64,000 nucleotides of DNA from Clostridium_AW malenominatum (GTDB taxonomy: Bacteria > Bacillota > Clostridia > Clostridiales > Clostridiaceae). Where the stretch lies: positions 62,001 to 126,000 of the forward strand of contig NZ_BAAACF010000002.1 in NCBI RefSeq assembly GCF_039521365.1, given 5' to 3'. Numbering within the stretch: position 1 is the first letter of the stretch; each line of letters opens with the position of its first letter. The notes under the pieces were generated by a model that was given only the letters and a program-made list of their open reading frames with translations, did not search any database and was not told the origin of the DNA. This document shows, in pieces, positions 34,403 through 42,561 of this stretch. Both the position numbers and the translations under genes were made by a program.

Positions 34403-35155
34403 CTATATAACCATTCCACCATCCACATTTATAACTTGCCCTGTAATATAAGAAGCCTTATCTGAAGCTAAGAAAGCTACAAGTTCTGCTATATCTTCAC
34501 AATTCCCAAATTTCTTTAGTGGAATATTAGCAAGAGTTCCTTCCTTTACTTTATCAGATAATACCTCTGTCATATCTGTTTGAATAAATCCCGGTGCAAC
34601 AGCATTTACATTTATTCCTCTGGAAGCAAGCTCCCTAGCTACAGATTTAGTTAGTCCTATAATCCCTGCCTTTGCTGCAGCATAATTAGCCTGACCTGCA
34701 TTTCCTGTAATGCCTACTACGGAAGATATATTAATTATTTTTCCACTTCTTTGCTTTACCATATAGGGAGAAGCGTGTCTTATGCAATTAAAGGCTCCCT
34801 TTAAATTTACTTGAACCACATTATCAAAATCTTCTTCCTTCATTCTCATTATAAGACCATCTGCAGTAATACCTGCGTTATTAACTAGAATATCTATAGT
34901 CTTAAAATTTTCTATGGTTCCCTTTATTATATTTTCTGCTTCTTTAAAGTTACTTATATCTCCTTGAATGGCAATTGCCTTAACACCTTGCGCTTCTATT
35001 TCCTTTATTACTTCTTCTACCGCTTTTGCGCTACTTCTATAATTTATAACTACATTTGCACCCAGCTCTGCAAGTTTAAGTGCTATTCCTTTTCCTATTC
35101 CTCTTGAACCACCAGTAACCACAGCAGTCTTTCCTTCTAATAATTTATTTTCCAT
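34403..35155 (-). CDS. fabG: 3-oxoacyl-ACP reductase
   Basis: About 250 aa short-chain dehydrogenase using NADPH. It has the GGSRGIGKGIA cofactor loop, NNAGIT, and catalytic Ser-Tyr-Lys in ISSVVGITGNAGQANYAAAK (20 residues). ATG 35155 lies inside the last codons of fabD (overlap of 11 bases) and has GGAG ten bases upstream; an in-frame TTG at 35173 is less likely. It reduces 3-ketoacyl-ACP in each cycle. Confidence 0.95.
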   Translation of the reverse strand: MENKLLEGKTAVVTGGSRGIGKGIALKLAELGANVVINYRSSAKAVEEVIKEIEAQGVKAIAIQGDISNFKEAENIIKGTIENFKTIDILVNNAGITADGLIMRMKEEDFDNVVQVNLKGAFNCIRHASPYMVKQRSGKIINISSVVGITGNAGQANYAAAKAGIIGLTKSVARELASRGINVNAVAPGFIQTDMTEVLSDKVKEGTLANIPLKKFGNCEDIAELVAFLASDKASYITGQVINVDGGMVI

Positions 35156-36095
35156 TTCTATTCTCAACTCCAATTAACATTTTCTCTAAGGACTTTAAAT
35201 CTTCCACATTGTAAACTTCCGCTTTTCTATTTATCTTTTTTACAAAACCACTTAATGCTCTTCCTGGACCAATTTCTATAAATGTTTCTATTCCATCTTC
35301 CAACATCCTATTTATAGATTGCTCCCACTTCACTGAGGACATAACTTGTTTCTTTAAAGTATCTTTTATATGATACTTTTCCAAGTAATCTCCTGTAACA
35401 TTTGTTATAAGCGGTATTAGAGAATCTTTAAATTCTATTTCTTTTAATTCTTCCTCTAGCTTATTTGCTGCCTTAAAGAGCATAGAGCTATGAAATGGGC
35501 CACTCACATTAAGAGGAATTGCCTTTAATGCTCCCTTTTTTAGAGCAATATCACAGGCACTTTTCAATGCATTTACTTCTCCGGCAATAACAATTTGTCC
35601 TGGACAATTAAAATTTGCTGGTTCAACTACAGCTAAACCTGATGCCTCTTTACATACTTCATATATCTTTTCTTCATTCAAGCCAAGAACTGCAGCCATA
35701 CCACCTATTCCCTTTGGTACTGCCTCTTCCATAAACCTTCCTCTTTTTCTTACTAAAGTAATAGCATCGTCAAAATCTAATCTTCCGCTGCAAACAAGAG
35801 CTGAATACTCACCTAGGCTTAGACCAGCTACAAGGCTAGGCTTTATACCATAACTTTCTATTATTCTTAAAGTCCCTATGCTATGAGCTAAAATAGCAGG
35901 TTGAGTGTTTTCAGTTCTTCCTAACTCCTCTTCTTCACCTTCAAAACACATATTAGTTATACTGAAATCTAATAATTCATCTGCCCTTTGAAATACTTCT
36001 TTAAACTGAGGAAAATTTTCATAAAGCTCTTTTCCCATACCTACATATTGTGACCCTTGGCCTGGGAATATAAAAGCAATTTTTTTATTCTCCAT
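35145..36095 (-). CDS. fabD: Malonyl-CoA:ACP transacylase
   Basis: 316 aa. The active Ser is in AGLSLGEYSALV and the His in VSGPFHSSMLF, with FPGQGSQYVGMG near the start. It loads malonate onto ACP. GAGGAG stands before ATG 36095, three bases after fabK. It overlaps fabG, so the two are translationally coupled. Confidence 0.95.
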   Translation of the reverse strand: MENKKIAFIFPGQGSQYVGMGKELYENFPQFKEVFQRADELLDFSITNMCFEGEEEELGRTENTQPAILAHSIGTLRIIESYGIKPSLVAGLSLGEYSALVCSGRLDFDDAITLVRKRGRFMEEAVPKGIGGMAAVLGLNEEKIYEVCKEASGLAVVEPANFNCPGQIVIAGEVNALKSACDIALKKGALKAIPLNVSGPFHSSMLFKAANKLEEELKEIEFKDSLIPLITNVTGDYLEKYHIKDTLKKQVMSSVKWEQSINRMLEDGIETFIEIGPGRALSGFVKKINRKAEVYNVEDLKSLEKMLIGVENRNGK

Positions 36096-36098
36096 AAA

Positions 36099-37040
36099 TT
36101 ACTCCTCTATCTTACATAATTTATTTAAAACATCATTTAAGTCAAACATGTCTTTAATTATTTCTTCACAGCTTTGTTCCTTACATATAAGACCAGCTAT
36201 TTGCCCTGCCATTAAAGAACCGTTATCAACATCTCCTTCTTTAACAGCCTTAACTAAAGCTCCCTTTCCTAATTCATCTAACTTTTCAGGCGGTGTGTTA
36301 TCTTTTTCTAATAACTGAAATTGTCTAGTTAATTTATTTCTTAAAACTCTAACTGGATGACCTGTACTTCTTCCTGTTACTACCGTATCTATATCTTTAG
36401 AAGCAATAATCTTATCTTTATAATTTTGGTGAACAGTACATTCTTTAGCTACCAAAAATCTTGTTCCTACTTGAACCCCTGCTGCACCTAAAGCAAAAGC
36501 AGCAACTACTCCTCTTTTATCCCCCACTCCTCCTGCTGCTATAACAGGTATGGTTACACCATCTACTACTTGAGGGAGAAGTGCCATGGTAGTTAATTCT
36601 CCAATGTGTCCACCAGCCTCACATCCTTCTGCTACAACCGCATCTGCTCCTGCTCTCTCCATTCTTTTAGCAAGGGCTACAGATGGAATTACTGGTATAA
36701 CCTTAATTCCATGTTCTTTCCACATAGGAATATACTTTCCTGGGTTTCCTGCTCCTGTGGTAACTACTTTTACTCCTTCTTCACAAACCATCCTTGCTAG
36801 CTCTTCTGCATGAGGACTTAATAGCATTATATTTACACCAAAAGGCTTATCTGTTAAAGTCTTTGTTCTTCTAATTTCTTCTCTTACCATTTCTACTGGC
36901 GCAGTACCTGCTGCTATAATACCTAATCCTCCTGCATTTGATACTGCAGAAGCTAAAGAACTATCCGCAATCCACGCCATAGCTCCTTGAATTATGGGAT
37001 ACTTTATTCCTACCATGTCACAAAATATATTTTTATTCAT
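36099..37040 (-). CDS. fabK: Enoyl-ACP reductase II (FMN-dependent)
   Basis: About 313 aa TIM-barrel flavoprotein that reduces enoyl-ACP at the end of each cycle. It is recognised by YPIIQGAMAWIADSSLASAV, the FMN-binding EGCEAGGHIGELT and AAGGVGDKRGVVAAFALGA. ATG 37040, with AGGGGG 6-8 bases upstream, is preferred; an extension to 37088 overlaps acpP and lacks a ribosome site. FabK replaces FabI here and would make the pathway insensitive to triclosan-type FabI inhibitors. Confidence 0.93.
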   Translation of the reverse strand: MNKNIFCDMVGIKYPIIQGAMAWIADSSLASAVSNAGGLGIIAAGTAPVEMVREEIRRTKTLTDKPFGVNIMLLSPHAEELARMVCEEGVKVVTTGAGNPGKYIPMWKEHGIKVIPVIPSVALAKRMERAGADAVVAEGCEAGGHIGELTTMALLPQVVDGVTIPVIAAGGVGDKRGVVAAFALGAAGVQVGTRFLVAKECTVHQNYKDKIIASKDIDTVVTGRSTGHPVRVLRNKLTRQFQLLEKDNTPPEKLDELGKGALVKAVKEGDVDNGSLMAGQIAGLICKEQSCEEIIKDMFDLNDVLNKLCKIEE

Positions 37041-37050
37041 ATTGTTCCCC

Positions 37051-37275
37051 CTATTCAGCAGCTCTCTCTTGAACAAAATTAACCGCATCTTCTACAGTTT
37101 TTATAGCTTCTGGTTCTTCTATTTGTATATTAAACTCTTCTTCAATTTCTATAACAATTTGAAATAAATCTAAAGAATCTACTCCTAAATCTTCAAAAGA
37201 AGTATTTAAAGTTACCTTTTCTTCCTCTACACCTAATTGCTCACAAATTATATTTCTTATTTTTTCAAATATCAT
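37051..37275 (-). CDS. acpP: Acyl carrier protein
   Basis: 74 aa acidic helical protein. The 4'-phosphopantetheine attachment Ser is in DLGVDSLDLFQIVIEIEEEF (20 residues). It carries the growing acyl chain for all Fab enzymes encoded around it. AGGAGG precedes ATG 37275. It sits between fabH and fabK. Confidence 0.96.
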   Translation of the reverse strand: MIFEKIRNIICEQLGVEEEKVTLNTSFEDLGVDSLDLFQIVIEIEEEFNIQIEEPEAIKTVEDAVNFVQERAAE

Positions 37276-37299
37276 GTTTTTTCCTCCTAAAATTAAATA

Positions 37300-38301
37300 T
37301 TATTTACTCCACTTAACTAAGGTTCCTCCCCAGGTAAGTCCTCCTCCAAAACCAACCATAAGTATGTTTTGGCCTTTTCTTAATAATCCTTTTTTATTCA
37401 TTTCATCTAACGCTATAGGTATACTTCCTCCAGATGTATTCCCGTAGTTTTGAAGATTAACATAGAATTTTTCCTTATCTATGTTTAGTTTTTTAATGGT
37501 ATAGTCTATTATTCTTAAATTAGCTTGATGAGGTATTATATAGTCTATATCATCAATATTTAGCTTTGCCTTCTCCAAAAGTTTTTCTATGGTTTCTTCC
37601 ATAACTTTAACTGCAAACTTAAATATTTCTTTTCCTTCCATAAATAAATATCCTGTAGAACCAGTGACTCTATCTCCAAGTACTTCTTTTCTTAATATAG
37701 GATTATTTATTTCCACAGGGGCAGCATTACATTTTAATAAGTTGCTTCCTCTTCCATCGGAACCCATATGGTTTGCTAGTATACCCTTTTCTTTTCCTGC
37801 CTTAACAACAGCCGCTCCAGCTCCATCTCCAAAAAGTACGCAGGTTCCTCTATCATTCCAGTCCAATATTTTTGAGAGAGTTTCTGCTCCTATTACTAAA
37901 GCATTTTTCATAGATCCACCTCTTAAAAATTGCTCAGCAATGTTTAAGCCATATATGAAACCAGAACAAGCTGCTGAAATATCAAAACAAACTGCATTTT
38001 TTGCACCTATAATATTTTGAACAATACAAGCAGTAGCCGGAGTATAACAATCAGGAGTTGCTGTAGCTACTATAATTAAGTCAATTTCCTCTGGAGTTAA
38101 ATCGGCATTTTCTAAAGCTGCAAAAGCTGCCTTAGCCGCTATATCTGAAGTATTCTCTCCAGTGCTAATTCTTCTTTCTCCTATACCTGTTCTGCTTCTT
38201 ATCCATTCATCATCGGTTTCTACTACCTTTGATATTTCTTCATTGGTTAATACCCTTTCAGGTAGATAGCTACCAGTTCCTATTATCTGTACTTCCACCA
38301 T
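37300..38301 (-). CDS. fabH: 3-oxoacyl-ACP synthase III
   Basis: 333 aa initiating condensing enzyme that joins acetyl-CoA (or branched starters) to malonyl-ACP. The catalytic Cys is in CFDISAACSGFIYGL, His in YIIPHQANLRII and Asn in NYGNTSGGSIPIAL. AAGGAG precedes ATG 38301, two bases after the MarR-type regulator gene. Confidence 0.96.
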   Translation of the reverse strand: MVEVQIIGTGSYLPERVLTNEEISKVVETDDEWIRSRTGIGERRISTGENTSDIAAKAAFAALENADLTPEEIDLIIVATATPDCYTPATACIVQNIIGAKNAVCFDISAACSGFIYGLNIAEQFLRGGSMKNALVIGAETLSKILDWNDRGTCVLFGDGAGAAVVKAGKEKGILANHMGSDGRGSNLLKCNAAPVEINNPILRKEVLGDRVTGSTGYLFMEGKEIFKFAVKVMEETIEKLLEKAKLNIDDIDYIIPHQANLRIIDYTIKKLNIDKEKFYVNLQNYGNTSGGSIPIALDEMNKKGLLRKGQNILMVGFGGGLTWGGTLVKWSK

Positions 38302-38303
38302 GA

Positions 38304-38771
38304 TTAAATCTCCTTTTTATTATCATCTAAGTTGTATTTACTCTTAAAAAATTCATTTAACTTTTCAAGAGAGTCTATCAATACCTCTTCTTCCTTCTCC
38401 GATAATCCTGAAATTGTTTCCTTTACCATATCCTTATGAAACTTTTCATGAATTCTATAAGCTAGCTTTCCCCTTTTAGTTAAGCTTATATAAACAATTC
38501 TTCTATCTTTTTCACATCTATTTCTTTCAACGTAACCTTTTTTTACTAAGTTGTTTATTGCTGTGGTTAAAGTTCCTACGGTAATCTTTAAGTCCATAGC
38601 CACCTCAGACATAGTTCTCTTACTATAAAGACCTATGGCTTCAATAGTATGCATTTCTGTTACGGATAAATCTTTAAATTCTCCACTTTGTAATGCATTT
38701 TGTTCAATAGTTAAGATATCATTAAATATATCCACTAAAAGTTCATTCAATACATTTATTGATTTACTCAC
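38304..38771 (-). CDS. fabT: MarR-family regulator, probable FabT
   Basis: 155 aa winged-helix regulator. The DNA-binding helices read SEVAMDLKITVGTLTTAINN and the wing YVERNRCEKDRRIVYISLT. It lies second in the fab operon, directly before fabH, the place FabT occupies in streptococci and lactococci. FabT represses fab genes with long-chain acyl-ACP as co-repressor. Two TTTGA-N3-TCAAA boxes at the operon promoter match the FabT site type, supporting auto-repression. GTG 38771 overlaps the upstream gene by 8 bases. Confidence 0.85.
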   Translation of the reverse strand: MSKSINVLNELLVDIFNDILTIEQNALQSGEFKDLSVTEMHTIEAIGLYSKRTMSEVAMDLKITVGTLTTAINNLVKKGYVERNRCEKDRRIVYISLTKRGKLAYRIHEKFHKDMVKETISGLSEKEEEVLIDSLEKLNEFFKSKYNLDDNKKEI

Positions 38772-39837
38772 AAATTTTCACTTCCTCAATTAACTCTTTT
38801 ATCAACTGTTTTACAGTTATAATATCCTTCATTTTATATCCTTTACTTCCTATAAATAAAAGTCCATCCTCTACATTTCCTTTAACTGAGTTAATTAAAG
38901 CTTTCGATATGCAATATATAGTAGTTTTAGGATTACATTTTCTTAAGCAACCATAGCATTTATTAATATCTCTTCTATTATCCTGAATTTCTCTGATGAA
39001 GCCATTAATTATAGCTCTTCCTGGAAGACCTACAGGGCTTTTAATTAAATCTATATTTTCCTCATTACATTCTAAATAACACTTTTTAAAATTAATATGA
39101 GCATCACATTCTTCAGTACAAATGAACCTTGTAGCCATTTGAACTCCAGCTGCTCCTAGCTTTAAATATTTTACAATATCTGACCCTGTATATATTCCAC
39201 CTGCTGCAATTACAGGAATCTTCTTTCCGTATTCTTCTTCAAATAATTTAACCTCTTCTATTACATCTTTTAATATTTCATCTAAACTTTGATTTTTTTC
39301 TTCTCTAAGTTCATCATAGTTGAATCCTAAATGCCCTCCAGCATCAGGTCCTTCCACTACAATAAAATCAGGAAGATGATTATATTTATCATTCCAATGC
39401 TTACACATTATTTTTGCAGCTTTACCTGATGAAACAATTGGAGCTATTTTAGTTTTACTTTCTTTAACTAAATCAGGTAAATTTTTAGGAAGACCAGCTC
39501 CAGATATTATTACATCTATTCCTTCCTCCACTGCTACTCTAGCCATTTCATCGTAATTATTCATGGCTACCATTAAATTAAGACCTATTATTCCAAAAGG
39601 ACTTAGTTCCCTAGCCCTTCTTATCTCTTTCCTTAAAGCTCTTATATTAGCTTCCTTGCTATTAGTTTCAAAATCCTTTTCATTAAATCCAATTTGAGCT
39701 CCTGATATAATTCCAATTCCACCTTCATTAGCTACTGCTGAAGCAAGACCTGAAAGTGAAACTCCTACACCCATGCCACCTTGGATAATAGGAACCTTAG
39801 CTTCCAAATTACCAATGCGCAAAGGAGATATATTCAT
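38764..39837 (-). CDS. Nitronate monooxygenase-like FMN protein with Cys-rich C-terminus
   Basis: 357 aa TIM-barrel flavoprotein of the NMO/FabK superfamily: VPIIQGGMGVGVSLSGLASA, VEGPDAGGHLG and AAGGIYTGSDIVKYLKLGAAG (quoted as AAGGIYTGSDIVKYL). It differs from the true FabK nearby by inserts and by a C-terminal cluster CYGCLRKCNPKTTIYC (four Cys) that could bind metal or an Fe-S group. First gene of the fab operon, directly behind the FabT-type boxes. It may reduce or oxidise acyl intermediates or detoxify nitronates; its role is not established. Confidence 0.8.
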   Translation of the reverse strand: MNISPLRIGNLEAKVPIIQGGMGVGVSLSGLASAVANEGGIGIISGAQIGFNEKDFETNSKEANIRALRKEIRRARELSPFGIIGLNLMVAMNNYDEMARVAVEEGIDVIISGAGLPKNLPDLVKESKTKIAPIVSSGKAAKIMCKHWNDKYNHLPDFIVVEGPDAGGHLGFNYDELREEKNQSLDEILKDVIEEVKLFEEEYGKKIPVIAAGGIYTGSDIVKYLKLGAAGVQMATRFICTEECDAHINFKKCYLECNEENIDLIKSPVGLPGRAIINGFIREIQDNRRDINKCYGCLRKCNPKTTIYCISKALINSVKGNVEDGLLFIGSKGYKMKDIITVKQLIKELIEEVKICE

Positions 39838-39858
39838 AAGATCTCCCCCTTATCTTTT

Positions 39859-39887
39859 TTTGATATTCAAATAGTTTGATAGTCAAA
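39859..39887 (-). promoter_or_regulatory. Two FabT-type operator boxes
   Basis: TTTGATATTCAAA (39859-39871) and TTTGATAGTCAAA (39875-39887) are perfect TTTGA-N3-TCAAA palindromes, 16 bases centre to centre. The second touches the -10 element and both cover the predicted transcription start region, so a bound protein would block initiation of the fab operon. Confidence 0.8.
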
Positions 39888-39915
39888 GTATATCCTTTCT
39901 AGGAGTATTTGTCAA
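39887..39915 (-). promoter_or_regulatory. Sigma-A promoter of the fab operon
   Basis: On the minus strand TTGACA (complement of 39910-39915), 17 bases, TATACT (complement of 39887-39892). Start of transcription is expected near 39880, inside the FabT-type boxes. Confidence 0.88.
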
Positions 39916-39952
39916 TTATTTCTTTGAACTACTGCCTTAGTTAATAGTAGAC

Positions 39953-40000
39953 GAAAAAAATTTCTACGGAATTTCTATAATAAAAACTTCGTAGAAATTT
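39953..40000 (-). terminator. Terminator after the amino-acid ABC permease gene
   Basis: AAATTTCTACG (39958-39968) pairs with CGTAGAAATTT (39990-40000). On the minus strand a run of seven Ts follows, separating the transporter from the fab promoter. Confidence 0.75.
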
Positions 40001-40008
40001 ACAAAAAA

Positions 40009-40650
40009 TCATTCATAATAAGAATATCTAACTTCAATTCTTTTGAAGGTGAATATAATGACAGCTCCAATAATCAGATACACTATGCCTCCTATTAAAA
40101 AAGGCAATAGCGTAAAATCCCTAGTCATTATTTCTTTTGCCGCTCTTAGTATTTCTTCCATTCCTATGATTGCTACTAAGGCTGTATCTTTTACTAGGCT
40201 TATAGCTTCGTTACAAGTAGAAGGAATTGCTCTTCTAATTGCCTGGGGAATAATAACTCTAGTCATTGTATAATAATTATTCATTCCTAAGGCTTTTGAT
40301 GCTTCGTATTGTCCTTTATCTATGGATTGAATAGCTCCTCTAAAATTTTCTGTTAAATATGCGGCATAATTTAAAGTGAAGGTTATAATAGCTGCATTAA
40401 ATCTACTTATTCTAAAACCCAAGTAGGGTACACCAAAGTATATAAAAAACAACTGTATAAGCAAGGGCGTTCCCCTAAAAATCCAGGTATATATGCTTAT
40501 AATTACTCTCCCTACCCTATTCTTTGAAACCTTTATTAATGACAGTAGTATTGCTAAGGGAATGGATAGCATAATTACTATTAAAAATAATTTTATAGTT
40601 ATATTACTTCCCTTTATTATAAATAATGTAGTATTATATAGTTTGGCCAT
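40009..40650 (-). CDS. Polar amino-acid ABC transporter permease
   Basis: 213 aa HisM-type permease with five membrane helices and the EAA loop EASKALGMNNYYTMTRVIIP (20 residues), which contacts the ATPase. GTPLLIQLFFIYFGVP is typical of the polar amino-acid family. It lies 12 bases after the binding-protein gene. No ATP-binding subunit follows; the operon ends in a terminator, so the ATPase must be encoded elsewhere. Confidence 0.9.
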   Translation of the reverse strand: MAKLYNTTLFIIKGSNITIKLFLIVIMLSIPLAILLSLIKVSKNRVGRVIISIYTWIFRGTPLLIQLFFIYFGVPYLGFRISRFNAAIITFTLNYAAYLTENFRGAIQSIDKGQYEASKALGMNNYYTMTRVIIPQAIRRAIPSTCNEAISLVKDTALVAIIGMEEILRAAKEIMTRDFTLLPFLIGGIVYLIIGAVIIFTFKRIEVRYSYYE

Positions 40651-40662
40651 TTTTACCTACTC

Positions 40663-41469
40663 CTATTTAACTATTAAGTCTTCTCCTAACCACTTCTTAG
40701 ATATATTTGCAGTGGTTCCATCCTTTTTCATTTCATCTAATATTTTATCTATTTCTTTTCTAAAGGATTCGTCAGTTTTTCTTACTCCTACTCCCATTGG
40801 TTGTTCTCCAAAGTTGTCTTCTAAAACTTTAAATGCACCTTGTTTTTTAGTCATATAATATCTTCCTACTATTTCATCTATAACAACAGCCTCAACTCTC
40901 CCATTACCTAAATCCATCAAAGCTTCTGCATAATTTGCATATCTCTTAACATCCTTAAAAGTTTTCATAACTTCTGGTTCTGAATTTATAGCATCTTCAC
41001 TGGTACTTCCCATTTGTATACCTACTATTTTGCCTGCTAAATCTTTCTTGTTTTTTATTGTAGAGTCCTTTTGAATCATAATAGCTTGTCCATCAACAAT
41101 GTACTCCTTTGTAAAACCTATCTGTTCCTTCCTCTTATCCGATATACTAAGTCCATTCCAAATAATATCTACATCACCATTATTTAAGCTTCCTATTATT
41201 CCGTTCCAATCTACTGGCTTAAATACTACTTTAACTCCCATTCTCTTTCCTACTTCACTTGCTAGATCTATATCTAAACCTACAATATTACCTTTTTCAT
41301 CTCTAAATCCCATAGGAGCAAAAGTATCATCTAACCCTACTATAAATTCCCCTCTTTTTTTGATTTCCTCTAAGGAGTTATCTTCATTACTACTTCTATT
41401 ACCGCATCCCCCTAGTGATAAAGCTAAAGTAAAAAACACTGCCATAACCCCCAACAACTTCTTTTTCAT
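40663..41469 (-). CDS. Amino-acid ABC transporter substrate-binding lipoprotein
   Basis: 268 aa. The lipoprotein signal ends in LALSLGGCGN, with the acylated Cys. The mature part is a family-3 solute-binding protein (FIVGLDDTFAPMGFRDEKG, GLDIDLASEVGKRMG). Likely ligands are polar amino acids. Two direct repeats TGCTAATTTA lie upstream around the promoter region and might be an operator. Confidence 0.92.
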   Translation of the reverse strand: MKKKLLGVMAVFFTLALSLGGCGNRSSNEDNSLEEIKKRGEFIVGLDDTFAPMGFRDEKGNIVGLDIDLASEVGKRMGVKVVFKPVDWNGIIGSLNNGDVDIIWNGLSISDKRKEQIGFTKEYIVDGQAIMIQKDSTIKNKKDLAGKIVGIQMGSTSEDAINSEPEVMKTFKDVKRYANYAEALMDLGNGRVEAVVIDEIVGRYYMTKKQGAFKVLEDNFGEQPMGVGVRKTDESFRKEIDKILDEMKKDGTTANISKKWLGEDLIVK

Positions 41470-41506
41470 GTGTCATTCCTCCTTAATTTATAATATGTTT
41501 TTTATT

Positions 41507-41543
41507 ATACTTTAGTATGCTAATTTAGTAAAGTGCTAATTTA
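41507..41543 (-). promoter_or_regulatory. Promoter region of the amino-acid ABC genes with direct repeats
   Basis: TGCTAATTTA occurs at 41518-41527 and 41534-41543, 16 bases apart, just upstream of a minus-strand TATAAT (complement of about 41503-41508). ACTTTA and TAAAGT arms flank the nearer copy. Possible binding site of an unknown regulator. Confidence 0.3.
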
Positions 41544-41564
41544 CGAAAGTTTGCCGAAAGATTT

Positions 41565-41599
41565 AAGCCTTAATACTAAAGCTATCAGTATTAAGGCTT
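41565..41599. terminator. Hairpin downstream of the M23 peptidase gene
   Basis: AAGCCTTAATACT (41565-41577) pairs perfectly with AGTATTAAGGCTT (41587-41599). On the minus strand the following T tract is weak. Confidence 0.6.
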
Positions 41600-41605
41600 T
41601 TTAAA

Positions 41606-42394
41606 TTATTTTATATAGTTAGAAGGATCTACTGGTTCTCCTTTAATTCTTACCTCAAAGTGCAAGTGAGGCCCCGTGCTATTTCCTGTACTTCCCACTT
41701 CTGCAATCTTATCTCCTTCTTTAATTATCTCTCCTTTTTTCACAAAAAGTTTGCTGCAGTGACCATATATAGTAATCCTATCCTCTTCATCTTCTATTTT
41801 TACTACATATCCGTACCCACTCTCCCATCCTGAAAATATTACTTTTCCAGGAAGTATAGCGTGAATTGGTGTACCTTTAGGTGCTGCAATATCAATTCCT
41901 TTATGCATTCTTCCCCATCTCATTCCAAAGGTGGATGAGATAGTTCCTCTAGACAATACAGGATTGCTGTCCTTAGCCTTTTCCCCTTTAACAGTAAAGC
42001 TTATACTCCAAACATCATCATGACCATTTATTATATTGTATGCAAAATACTTTGGTTCTCTTATTTCATCTTCACTTACTATATCAGTGTAGTAGGTTAT
42101 TTTATTATTTAAAATAACCTCATTTACCTTTGTCATATTACTATTTTTTATACTCTCTTCCTTTATTATTTCTAATAATGCACTTATATCTTCTTCACTC
42201 TGCAGTGTTGCCACCTTAACACCATCGGACTTTACTATTATAGCCTCCTTATTAATCACATCCTCATTTGCTATTTTATGAGACTGGACAGTTCTATTTA
42301 CCTTATATGTACTATTTATAATGCTCATTAATATTATTGTTAGCACTAACGTTAATAGTAATATTATCGAATTTCCCTTCCTAATTTTTCTCAT
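41606..42394 (-). CDS. Membrane-anchored M23 (LytM-type) peptidase
   Basis: 262 aa. An N-terminal membrane anchor (about 10-28) is followed by an uncharacterised stretch and a C-terminal lysostaphin-type zinc peptidase domain. Metal and catalytic residues are in MHKGIDIAAPKGTP, IYGHCSK and TGPHLHFEVR. It should act in the cell wall or, as SpoIIQ does, at the forespore membrane; the small size and anchor fit either. Divergent from the dnaD-like gene. Confidence 0.88.
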   Translation of the reverse strand: MRKIRKGNSIILLLTLVLTIILMSIINSTYKVNRTVQSHKIANEDVINKEAIIVKSDGVKVATLQSEEDISALLEIIKEESIKNSNMTKVNEVILNNKITYYTDIVSEDEIREPKYFAYNIINGHDDVWSISFTVKGEKAKDSNPVLSRGTISSTFGMRWGRMHKGIDIAAPKGTPIHAILPGKVIFSGWESGYGYVVKIEDEEDRITIYGHCSKLFVKKGEIIKEGDKIAEVGSTGNSTGPHLHFEVRIKGEPVDPSNYIK

Positions 42395-42497
42395 AATTAC
42401 TCCCCTTTACAATGATACATATTTAGTGTAAAAAAACACCTTTATCTATTCTATGCAATTTTTACAATTTTATAATATAATTTGATAAAATGCTTTA

Positions 42498-42526
42498 TTG
42501 AGATAAGATATATACTTTGCTATAAT
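42498..42526 (+). promoter_or_regulatory. Sigma-A promoter of the dnaD-dnaI pair
   Basis: TTGAGA (42498-42503), 17 bases, TATAAT (42521-42526), 36 bases before the GTG start. Confidence 0.75.
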
Positions 42527-42561
42527 TAAATGATGTAATAATTAATATAGGGGGTGTTTTT

